This document shows positions 25,001 through 37,000 of a stretch of 64,000 bases of DNA, one piece after another (within the stretch, counting starts at the first letter, position 1; each line of letters opens with the position of its first letter). The position numbers and the translations under genes are program-made. The stretch is from Amphibalanus amphitrite. Taxonomy: Eukaryota > Arthropoda > Thecostraca > Balanomorpha > Balanidae. The stretch covers positions 62,001 through 126,000 of the forward strand of contig NW_024881566.1 in the NCBI RefSeq assembly GCF_019059575.1, given 5' to 3'. The notes under the pieces are model-generated. The model did no database searches and was not told the origin of the DNA. It saw only the letters and a program-made list of their open reading frames with translations.

Positions 25001-28000
25001 CGCTCCGTAATTAGTGTTCAACAATTTACGAAAAGCAAATTCATTTAAGATAGCTTTTAAAGAGTTCATAAGTCATCAAATGTGACAAATCTTCAGAATA
25101 TCTTAACTGAGGACGATAATGATGATTTGGTTGTGGATGCCCGGACCTGCAGAGGTCATCGGTTCGCAAGTCAAGCGCTCGTTTCGAATTGCGTTTAACT
25201 TTCAGTCAAAGTCATCATTCGTCAGTTGTGCGCGATGCTGACGAGTCCGTGACTGCTCCGGGGTGAAGGAATTCCCAAAAAGTCACGCCACCCAGCCACC
25301 AGCAGCCCCTCCCCCGGCTCAAAACGTGCCACGGAGCGGGGAGGTGCTGATCCGCGTCACGGATAGAGCACACCTCTGCGCGGTACGCGGCGCGGCGTGC
25401 GACGTAGACTGGCATCAGGCGCACCAGCAGGCATAACCTCAGCCGAGAGCTACCCGTGCAACTGCAGAATGCCTGCGTGTCGCTGGTGTAGAAAATGAAT
25501 TTTCTTCCAAGCAGTCTGTTTGTCATTTTTATAGCTATCTAAACCAACTTTATAAACTGCCTGAATAATTTTAACATTGGATTTATGTTGTCTTGCTGTT
25601 AAAATATAAATTCCTTCCTGTAAAATCTTGCTGCTCAGAAAACCCGTTTCTTCGTGAGATAGAAACAACGTTGACTCGGACATTGTTTCGTTTGTGATCG
25701 AGATTTATGTGTGCTGTGCCTTTTACAACTACAAGCGTTGACCACACTGCTTCACCGTTTATAATTGCGCTTATAAGAGCGCAGTGCACACCGCACAACG
25801 CACATCCTACCAATTAATTAGACATCCGAGTAATTACGCCAATTTAGGATTTTATCTAGCCCATGTCCCAATAATTTACCCAAAACTCACCGTTGACTTG
25901 CCACTCGTGGCGGAATTTCACCGAGTCCATCATGAAGTCGAAGGCCTTGTCGATCTCCAGGTCGCCGTGCGCCATGAACCTCTTGCACCAGAGGTCGTCC
26001 GTGCGAGCGCGCACGATGTCTTGGGGGTGCACATGATCTGCAAACAGCGAGACAACGGCCGTCAATGGCTGAAAACATGGGGGCTCCTACCGGACCTTGG
26101 GATACACCCGAGGGACAGCCAGGGCAGCCGTGGCGTGGCCCGTGGGTCCATGGATCAGTGCGCTTGCGGCCTGGAACAGCCTGCTTCAATACGCGACAGA
26201 TAATACGTTTTTCAGGTCTTATATGTTGCTGCGCTTGCAGTTAGGATAGATATAAATGATATAGTATTTTTAGGCAAATAATTTGATAAAAATGTAATGC
26301 CCATTGGTCAATATCGGCAACGATTTTACGATAAGCTGGAAACAAGCGAAGCGAACCCCAATCAACCGCAACTCAACTAATATTTCATAAACTGATGGAG
26401 TGGCCTCATTCAAAGGGAAGTCCAGTGGTGTGGGACAGAAAATCACCACCTTGCGGACGGGCTTTGTGCTGCCAAATCTCCTCCCAAGGTTGAAAGTACC
26501 GGATCTTTGGGATAGACCGCTGGTTTCCGCACGATATTCCTGTATCTGACCAAGGACGCGGGGCCTGGCATCTGACGTGCAGCGAAATCCACATCACGCA
26601 TACGTACTGCCGACCATTCAGAACGTGTTCACAACTGATGACTGTGGATAAAACAATAATCCCCGGCAGTTTGTGAAGTTTCGAAGTTGAGCTCAGTAGT
26701 TAGATCCGCGGCTGGCCCCATCTCGGGCTAAAATCCTGGAAACATGAGCCCGCCTGCAGGCTGCCTCAACGGTCAACCGTCTCAGCATTCCACAGAGGAT
26801 TGCCAGAGTTACATAACGGATAGAAGAGACGCAGTACTAGCCTCTGAGCAGAGCTAGCCGAGCAGCTTCTCTGATTGCAGTCTGAGTTCAAGTGCATGGC
26901 TAGGCTTGTACAGATTTCATACCTATACAAATACAGGATTTAGAGTAATCTAAGGGAACAGTCAACTTTGAGAATCCATCCTCGCGCATGCACTTATAAT
27001 ATCAGATTGTTAGATCCTATTTCTGATGTTGACCTTCATTTTGTTCAGCAATGATGTATTTTTGAATTTAGGGTGGGTGATGTCAGGTAAGATCAGATAA
27101 GCTTTTAGGTGTCCCGTTGTATAATCTTAGCTGGTGTTTACCACCACTAACAGATTCGCAAAATGTGACATGGGCTCAAAAACTAGTTCCAAAACCCCGA
27201 AACGTACGCTAGATTCGAAATAACGTACAAAAGCTACCACGAGCCGTAAACTTAGAAAAGTCGACCGCTGTTGCCAGAGGTCAGTGACCTCGAACTGACC
27301 TTCACGTGAACTTGGAACCCACTAAACTCACGGGAAAACATCATCTCACATGTTGGCACGTTTTTAATCACACACACAAAAAAAAAACTGGAGACGTACA
27401 AATATAATGCGCACTGTCACGTCAAATCACCATTATGGACTGATGTAGTGTCGAGAAAGGGGTCACATGCCAATGGTGGTTTGAGCCAAGTTCATGAAAT
27501 GTTCAGGTGGGGTGTAACATTGATGAACACGAGAACAAAGCATTGTCGCAATCCGCCGCTTTCTACGCACGTTAATGAGAAAAAACAAGGGATCCATCCG
27601 ACCCGCAGTCCCCACTACCCTTCCTACCAGTCCTCGCGCTACCCTCCCGTAGAGCGATGGTATACCGTGGTTAGCAACTCTTCGGCTGTTTAGTGTTTGT
27701 GTTTACTTAAGTAACGAGTTAATCATTTATGTACATTATTACGTACATTATTATTTATTTATGCATTAGGTATGCATTGAAAAATAATTATTGAGCGTTT
27801 CTACTTTCGTTTGCTTTTACGATAACCGATGTACCTAACGAAACTTATTATTGCACGCATTACATGATTCTACATAGTCCGGGCCTGCATCAGCCATCAA
27901 TTCAGCCACGATTGTGCTGATTTGGCATGGTTAGAGTTGAATGACCACCACCTTAGTAGGTATTGGTCTTAGTAACAAATTGCAGGTATTGATAAGGCTT

Positions 28001-31000
28001 CACATAATTCAAAACCTATAGCCGGTAAGTATGTAAATAGTGATTGCAAATGTGTTTAAATTCTAGAGCATAACCGTTTTACTGTCATTAAAGGTAGTGT
28101 GCCAGCTTTCTTGGACCATATGGAGTTAATGACCCGGATAAGGAGAACCGGATTTTTAGAACTTATCCATACCTTCAAAACTCATGCAAACGTCTTAAAT
28201 TCTTCAAATTTTGAGTACCCCAGTGCGAAATTCGCCCCGACGGGTTGTCGGTCGTACCCCAACCACATTTCACACCACTATGAACAATAAATCCACACAC
28301 TAAAATCGCTATTACCGATAGGCTCATCCAATCAAGTTTCGATAAACCCGTTCATCATCATCTCCTGCGGTTTCGAACACGCCTGTTAGGTGGCTTCTGA
28401 TGCTCGTTGAGGTCGGAATTTCCAAATACGCGTGGTGCGTCGGGCCGCGCGCTCTGACTTCGGCCAAGAAAAATGCGTCAGCTGATCATTGTCATTTCTG
28501 CCACTTGCGTGTGGTGAAATGGGGTCATAACTTAAAAGACGGCTGTTTCATATAAATTATTTTACATAAAATCATATTTCAAACCATAAATTAATGTTCA
28601 ACAGCCAAATTAAAGAAACAATACCAATACAGGCTTACAGTTTAAGTTCGACATTGTGCTGTCTACGACTAGACAGCTGATAACTCATTCCCGTACGTCG
28701 TAACCCTATAATGACCTTTGCTTATTGTCACATGTGCGCCGCATTCGCGATTGTTGCCGACGCCTGTTTGCAGGTCAGCCCACTACAGTTGTTATACATA
28801 TCGAAAAACCGATAAACTTTTAGGCAAAAAAGGCACTATTCCAGGCCCATTTTTGATTTTTTTTTTGCGATATTAGGTAAAAACAGAAGCTTCTTATCCT
28901 AGGAAAAATAAAATGGGAAATCATTGGAAGGTGGCACACTACCTTTAAAAAGTAATAATGGTACAAATAAGGTACGATCTGCCCTCCTCAGCGCCGTATT
29001 GAGGATGTCGCTGTTATGGCAACACTCAGACGTAATCCACGCCTCCAAAGGTAAAGTTGCCAAACTGAGCAGTGTGTGACGAGGGCAAGGTCAAGATGAC
29101 TGGGCAAAACAGTGGACGTCGACATCGACTCACGAACCAAACGGTGTCGTCATTGAGCAGGTGTCACGAATACTCTCGGCACACATGGGGCTCGCCAGTC
29201 TTCAACTATAACAGAACCGTTTTGCTATCCTGCTACACTGTCCTGCAACTGATTAAAGGGACTATCCCACCTTCTAAAATGTTATTAAAACCAGTTAAAT
29301 TGTGCCCGACTTTATAGATTGGATGACCAGGAACACGGTTCTGGCATTTATTTTTCATTAAACATCTTAGGCTTCCCATATTCCAAACACAAACTTTCAA
29401 ATATGTGACGTCACAGCCCAAAATTACCTCCTTCCCCAGGTCACATTACTGTCATAAAGCTGATTCTTTTTACTCTGTAGGCACCACAACAAAGTTCAGA
29501 CCAAGTTTTAAGCGATTTTTCAACGAACAAACCCATTTAAATCAGAATGACTAAACGAGGTGACGTCACACTAACGGTCGCTCCATGTTGAAGATAGGGC
29601 CTTGTACAAGGCCCATTTTCAAATGGAGGGAACGAATTTCTTCAACACCAGGAGGCCGCGGGGGTTGCAACCTAGATAGATAGTGGTTTCTGAACCTCGC
29701 CGCAAACTTGGCTATCTCAACTCAAACCCCATGTTAAAGGTGGGATAGTCCCTTTAAGCTCTTTATACAGATTTTACGCACATATTTTTTGTATATGACA
29801 ATGGAGGTCTGGGATGGCTATTCGGGATAGGGGCCGCATGGAAGAGACATGAAATGCGGCACGACATTCGGAAGTTTTTTTTTTCTTTTGCTATCATTAT
29901 TTGGTGGACGTGTGGAGACGCGCAATTAAGCTAATGCTCTCCATCACAATGTCTTGTGTCTCGAATCGATATGTTTTCCATCCGATACACATTTGTTCTG
30001 AAGTAGCTACCGCGGTCTTTTGAGCTCCGCTCCACGTATTTCAGTCGCCCGGCCCAGTCCACTCGTTGAAGGGCGTCCGGTCTTGCCATTGCTGTATTGC
30101 ATCCAAATGTCGTAAGTCCGGGCGGACCGGGGCCGGCGGCTGTGGAGTAACACGCGGGTCACCGGGAGGGCGGGGCGACCGCGCGGGGCGGGGGGGGGGG
30201 GTACAGGTACCGGTCCGGCCATGTGGTAACCGTGCACCGTCCGCCCCGCCACCACTGCTGGGGCATTCCACGTCAAATCGAACAAAAATCGGCTGTTTTG
30301 CACCTTACCATCAGCGATTTCATTATAAATTTGTGAGCGAGTTCCTGTGTGGCCCCGGACATTACATATATGTTTTTTGCACATTCTGACCACAGGTCTT
30401 CTAAATATAGGGCATCAAATTTTTACAAAATGTTGCATCTTTATATTTTTGAACGACCATAACTTTGGTTGTACTTGTTTGATTTGAATGAAATAAACTT
30501 TACTGTTTAGGTAATTTCTTAAGCATTTGTTTAGAATTGCACGTACTTAAATATATGACTTTGAAATTTGCTTAACTCTGTTCTTAAGCACAAATAATGA
30601 AATAGCAAAAAACACGTCGCCTTCGATTTGGCTCATTTTCATATATTTTATTGCCTACCATATTCTTAACAACCTGTGAAAAAATTAGAGTGGGCCATAC
30701 ATAAGTTTTGAAGAAAATTGCACATATGCAAACGTATGTTAGCACGCGCAGTGGAGGGGGAAGAGCGAATTTCGCCCACCCCTCCTGTTTTTCGCCAATA
30801 TCTCATAAGATTAATGCGAAATTAATTATGGCTACCTGTCAAGAATTGAATTGGACATCTCATCGTGCAAGCAATAAGAAAATCGGTTCACAACTGTTCT
30901 AGTAATAGCGGTGTAAAGTGAACATCCTGTCGCCGCAGCGACGCGGCGACTCGGCAGCCGGCGCCGACCGCTACGCGCCGCCTGAATTGTAGACTGTGCC

Positions 31001-34000
31001 GGGACGGAACGGAACGGTTCCGTCTTTACATCGCGCTCCCTACCGCTGATTACGTTCGATTCGCGTCAAATTTTGTGAGAAGACTAAGAAATGTACAGAC
31101 AATCTTATGGTGAAAGAATTTTGAAAATCAGTTGGTAAACAATTGAAATATGAACGTGTAAACACAAAATTGTGATTGCTGCGTTTCCCGCATCGGCCGA
31201 GCCCGCCTCAGCCGGCGACATGTTACTCTTAGCAGGCCTCTAACTGCCATATTTATTATTGGATTAACTAGAAATCCCCCATACATACTAAAAAATGTAT
31301 GTTCTTTTGTATAGTGAAGATCAAAAGACGTGAAGATATCGTTGCGTGATAATGGTTTCGTTGAATTTACTTCATGATGCATTTCCACACGGCTCAAAAT
31401 TCACCGCAAAATACCGTTTGCCTGAGACACTTTTACTATGGAACGTGAATGCTTGACTACGATGACTATGCATTTCCATTCTCGCAGAGTTTGGGATATC
31501 ACTAATCAGCAATCATTCATTTCAGAAAGTGTACACAAGCAGGCATGTCTTGACTCTGTCTTTCAAGGTCACGCGCGGTTGCGTGATGTTGATGCATGAA
31601 AACGGCGTTTGCCGCGAAAGTTATGAATGGCCCACTCCAATTTTTTCACAGATGGTTAGGAACATTGTGACGGACATAATATGTAAAAATTACCCAAATC
31701 GAAGGTGACGTGTTTTTTGCTATTTAAATTTTTCTGTTTTAATTCAAGGTCAAATGCATTTCAAGGTCACTTCAATTTAATTTTATAATTAAAAATCAAA
31801 GCCTTATCAATTGCCTATAAGACCCTGTTAATATCATTTTGATACCAGAAAAGGAACCAGAGTTATAGCCATTTAAAAAAATGATGTGTGGCATTTTTCG
31901 CTATATTCGATGGCCTATATCTCAGCAATACGTTATCAAATTTCGAAAATATTATACGTAACTCAGTTTTGAACCATGCCCAGTCTGCCTACAAATTTTC
32001 AGAAAAATCGAAGGGGATGACGGATTTCGGTGTTTGATTTGACGTGGAATGCCCCTGCTGCTGCCGACTGGCAGGACCGGCCTGACCGGCCCGGTGACCC
32101 GGGGGTCGTCTGACCGGCCCGCCCGGACCCGCCCCGTCCGCCGACGGACCAGGGACAGCCTCCTGGTCCCGCCGAGCGACCAGGGACCGCCTCCTGGTCC
32201 CGCCGAGCGACCAGGGACAGCCTCCTTTATGCATTCATCTCCACCAATGAGTCTAGAGCCGTCTCCTGTGCCCGGTCCCGCCGACGGACGATGGGAATGG
32301 GCCAGGAACTGTCTGTCACCTGTGCCCCGCTGTCCGCTGCCCGCTCGGGTCGGCAGGAGCGGACGCCCGTGACGCTGACCTGGCCCGGAGACGGCCCTCT
32401 GCATGGGTAATGTGCTGCCTCTCAGGCTCCGGTCGCCGAATTAGCAATGAAAGCATCTCCGCCTCCAGGGCCTCTGCATACACTTCCGCAGGGTGCAGTG
32501 GCACCGCGTCCGTGCGCAATGGTTTAGTCTGAGCGCGACCATGATGTGACTGATCTGCAGCGCAGCATTCGAATGCTCAAAAGGTGCTATTCAAGCATCA
32601 ACAACTGTACCGAAGTGTGCCTACACCTCAGACCACGCCAGCTGGTACTCTCTTGGATCTACCAACATCTCGGCGTATCATTTGAACCGTTACTACAAAC
32701 CAGGATCTGCTCTACATCGATGTATCCACCTGAATCGGTCATAGGAATGTGTCCACTTCATACTTTGCGAACTTCACAATTGTTTAGTGAAACACCCCTC
32801 AGTTAATTGTTTCATGCTTAACATAAATATATAGACCTATCTACCATTGTTCCGGCATAACCGTTTTAATGAATGTAACTTAATTTTAACGTCACAGAAT
32901 GTAAGCATATAGCATCATCGACGCTTAAGCTTACAACATCGTTTGTTGCACCAGTTCTGGAGCGAGTTAGACCGTCCAATGTGGACATTCTAGGGTTCAC
33001 GGAAGAATTTAGAGCTGAACGTCTAATAAATGTTCTCACATATCCGAGCATGTCCACTGTCCAGCTCAGCTCAAGGCAGAAAACTGTTATGTCCTGTTAA
33101 TTAATTAAGAGCATTTGCCCTCACTTAAAATTTAAATATGTTGTTAACATTCAATATCAACAGTTTAACATTCACATAATTAGTTAGCATACCCATTAAT
33201 GCCGGAATTTTTATTTTTTGATTCTTTAGTTGTCAACAAATGTTAGTCACACGGGTCCCAGTAAGAAAACTGTGCAAGCTTAAAAAATTGTTCCATCGGT
33301 TCTCAAGTTATAAGTATGGGTCATAAATGACCCAACCGGCATTGGCATAGCCACAAATAAGGAGTTATACGAAAACCGATTTAGCTAGATACCTTATTGT
33401 GTACCTATACTGTATAGCGGTCTCAGACAAACAATATTAACCCGGCAGGCGGTGGGCCTACCAGCCACCTTCCACGCGGTGGGGGGGGGGCACTTTTTTG
33501 CCCCCCCCGTATCTCCGAAACTACTGGATGGATCCGAAAAATTCAAACGGCGTTCGATAGCCCTGTCAAATTTGTCGAGGGAAACCAAATTTCATTGACC
33601 TCGGGGTCACCGATGACGTCACAGGTCAGGTCAAAGATAAAATGTTTCACCGTTCACAGGGCTTCTAGGGAAAGCGCTATAACACCGAGTAAAACGCATT
33701 TTGTCGAAAATCAGCGATAAGGCGTCAGTTGTCTAGTACATATGTTGCTATTAGAAGTCACTGGTCATACCAGGTCAGGTCACAGGTCAGGTCACCAAAG
33801 GTCACCAAGGGTCACCACATGAGCCCAACTTTACTAAGGTTATGTGATGCATGTTTTATGGCCAGTTTTTCATTTCCAACTCAATGGTGTTGGTTATAAG
33901 AGCATCAGGTACGGTTAAGGTCACTTTCTGGTGGAGGTCAGGTCAAGGTCAGGTCAAAAAAGGTCAAATTTCAAAGTTGATATTTTTGCACAAAATGGGT

Positions 34001-37000
34001 ATCGATTCGATGCAGCTCGTCACGGGGAGTCTAATGGTGGTCTTTGTTTTGCGCTACGAGGTCTAGAACTGCTAAAAATTGAGTTTGAAAATTTGACGTC
34101 ATCAATTTTGAACAGTTTTTTTCGCTATAACTTGGCCAAAAAACGAGGTATCGATCTCAAATGTGGTATGTAGATAGAAGGCGGTAGGGACTATCACATA
34201 TATTCCGGTTTTTTCGAAATTCAAAAAACTTTTTGGATTTTTTGGCTATTATATTCAAAAAATCTATTTTTTGATTTTTGGGGGTCAAAATCCAAAAAAT
34301 TCGAAAAACCGAAATAGCAGTTTTGTAGCCCTTTTGATTCCACACCTTTTATGTCTAAAACATTTTTCTGTATCTCTAAAGCTGTAGGTCTGACAGCTCT
34401 TCCCGCGAAACCTTTTTTTGGGTCGAAAATGGCAAAAATGACGTCACTCTTACGTCATTAGCGGCCAACCTATCATAGCCTTTGGAAAAATTTTTGGTCA
34501 CCATGTGCGCTAGCTGCTCCCGGGAGGGTACTGAAAGTTTGGTGACGATCGGCGCAGCGGTTCTCGAGATATATCGAAAAAAGTAAAGGGGGGGGGGCAA
34601 AAAATTGCCCCCCCCCTACCGCCTGGAAGGTTAAGAGGCACTGCATTGCAAAGCTTTGCAACGTCTCATTGGCGAGGCCGTTGGTGACGCTGACAGGCCT
34701 GTGGTGCCCCTGTTAGGCCTCTGGTGCTCCTGAGGGGACACCATAGGCCTGGCAGGCCTGTGGTGTCCCTGGAAGGACTGTGGTGCTCCTGGGCCCTGAC
34801 AAGCCTGAGGTGCCCCTGACAGGCTTGCGGAGCCCCTGACAGGTCTGTGGTGCCATTGCTAGGTTTGTGGTGCCCCTGGCAGGCCTGTGGTGCCCCTGGC
34901 GGGCCTGTGGTGCTCCTGCTAGGCCGCTGGTGCCCTGGGTCCTGGCAGGACTGTGGTGCCCCTGACAAGCCTGAAGTGCTCCCGACAGGCCCGTGGAGCC
35001 CTTTACAAGCCCAAGTTGCACGTGCGAGGCTGGTGGTGCCCCTGTGAGGTCGATGGTGCCCCTGGCAGGCCCGTGGCTGGTGCCCCTGGCAGGCCTGTGG
35101 TGCCCCCTGACAGACCTGTGGTGCTCTTGCTAGGCCGATGGTGCTCCTGCAGGCCTGTGGTGCCCCTAACAAGCCTGTGGTACCCCTGACAGGTCCGTGG
35201 TGCCCCTCGGCCGGCCGAGTCGCCGGCCCGCCCCGAGTCACGGCCCCGGACAACCGGTCCGCTCATGATATCCCAACATCGCAACACTAGGCCTGTGGTG
35301 CCCCTGATAGGTCGGTGGTGCCCCCGGGTCCCAGGGGAGGTCATGAGTGACCCATATGACCCCCCTCCTTTGGATCCGCCACTGTGATCTGATCACAACC
35401 CCCAGAAATAAATAATCGTATAATCATCAATTGCTTCCCGTGTATTCAACATACGAGAAAATTGACAACACTATTGCCGGCTGGGTCATTTATGACCCAA
35501 GGATATTTATCGAGGAAAAATAAGTTATCCGATGGCGACAAGAAGGGCAAAAATATACATCATGCCTTTTTCAGACAAATTTAGATGCCAGGTGGACGAT
35601 CATTCAATAGATAGTAAAATGCAAACATAACATAATATTACTTTTTGGGACGGCGCGCCATTGCCAGTGACCGGCAACTGTGCAGTCCCGTCGTCTTTGG
35701 CTCCAGAAACTTCAGTGGACGAGCTCACACGAGTTTTAAGCGGCTCCAACGCTCGTCGCTGAACCCACAAATCCAACAAAACACACGCACAAGTTCCTCA
35801 AAGTGCCACTTGCCTCCATTTAGAAAAAAATGTTAAGATGTTGCTTTTGGGTCATATATGACCCAAGCGGCATTAATGGGTTGATATAACTTTTTAACCG
35901 GGTGTTATTAGTTACCAACTCAGGATGTTTTCGACCGGTTATCACCATCTGCCTATAACGGTAATATAACGTATCAATAAATGCGTAAAATATAATAATT
36001 AACCCGCGCCCCGTAGGGGGGCCGAAACGGCCCCCCCCCCTGTCCTTTTCGGTCGATATCTCCTAAACGGCTGGAGATATCGCCACCAAACTTTCAGGAC
36101 CCCTCCGGGCATCAATTTTACACATTGTGACCAAAAATTTTTCCAGAGGCTGTGATAGGTTGGCCACAAATGACGTCAGAGTGACGTCATGTTCTGTCAT
36201 TTTCGACCGAAAAAAGACCTTCGCGAGAAGACCTGTCAGGACTACAGCTTTGAAGATACAGAAAAATGATCAAGACATAAAAGGCGTAGAATTGACAGGG
36301 CTACAAAACTGCTATCTCGAATTTTTGAAATTTTTGAGTTTTAACCCCCAAAAATCAAAAAAGCATTTTTTGGATATATTCGCCAAAAAATCCAAAAAGT
36401 TTTTTGAGTTTCGGAAAACCGGAATATATGTGATAGTGCCTACCGTCTTCTATCTACATACCAAATTTCAGATCGATACCTCGTTTTTTGGCCAAGTTAT
36501 AGCGAAAAAACTGTTCAATAAAGATGACGTCAAATTTTCAAACTCAATTTTTGGCAATTCTAGAACTCGTTGAGCAAAATGAAGACCACCATTAGACTCC
36601 CCGTGACGAGCTGCATCGAATCGATACCCATTTTATGCAAAAATATCAACTTTGAAATTTGACCTAATTTGACCTGACCTTGACCTGACCTTCACCAAAA
36701 CGTGACCTAGGCTGGCCCCGAAGGCTACCTAACCCACATAATCGCATTTGTCATGTAAAATGGACCATAAAACATGTATCACACGACACATTCATATTGT
36801 GACCCCCGGTGACCTGACCTCGCTGTGACCTGACCTGGTATCAGTGACCTCAGATAGCAAAGTATGTGTTTGACGAACAATGTACCATCGATGGTTTTCA
36901 ATAAATTACCAATTTACTCGCTTTCACAGCACATTTCTTGAAATGCCTGTGAACGGTGAAAATCTGACCTTTGACCTGACCTGTGACGTCATCGGTTTGA

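Larger units (their letters stand above)
33191..35881. mobile_element. piggyBac-like element remnant with nested insertions
   Basis: Inverted ends ACCCATTAATGCCG / CGGCATTAATGGGT, which is the CCCATTAATGCC type seen at piggyBac ends. The expected TTAA target is mutated on both sides (CATA, TTGA). The palindrome GGGTCATAAATGACCC and close variants lie inside both ends (33,318; 35,483; 35,849). Near 35,790-35,834 a frame ends in SSKCHLPPFRKKC, loosely like the Cys-rich C-terminus of piggyBac transposases. Nested inside are the element at 33,437-34,634 and a minisatellite. The transposase match is weak. Confidence 0.45.

Noticed and set aside
34666-35344. Minus-strand open frame of 195 codons with GAPQACQGH-like repeats
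   Set aside because: It lies wholly in a 20-21 bp minisatellite; the peptide merely reflects the repeat unit.
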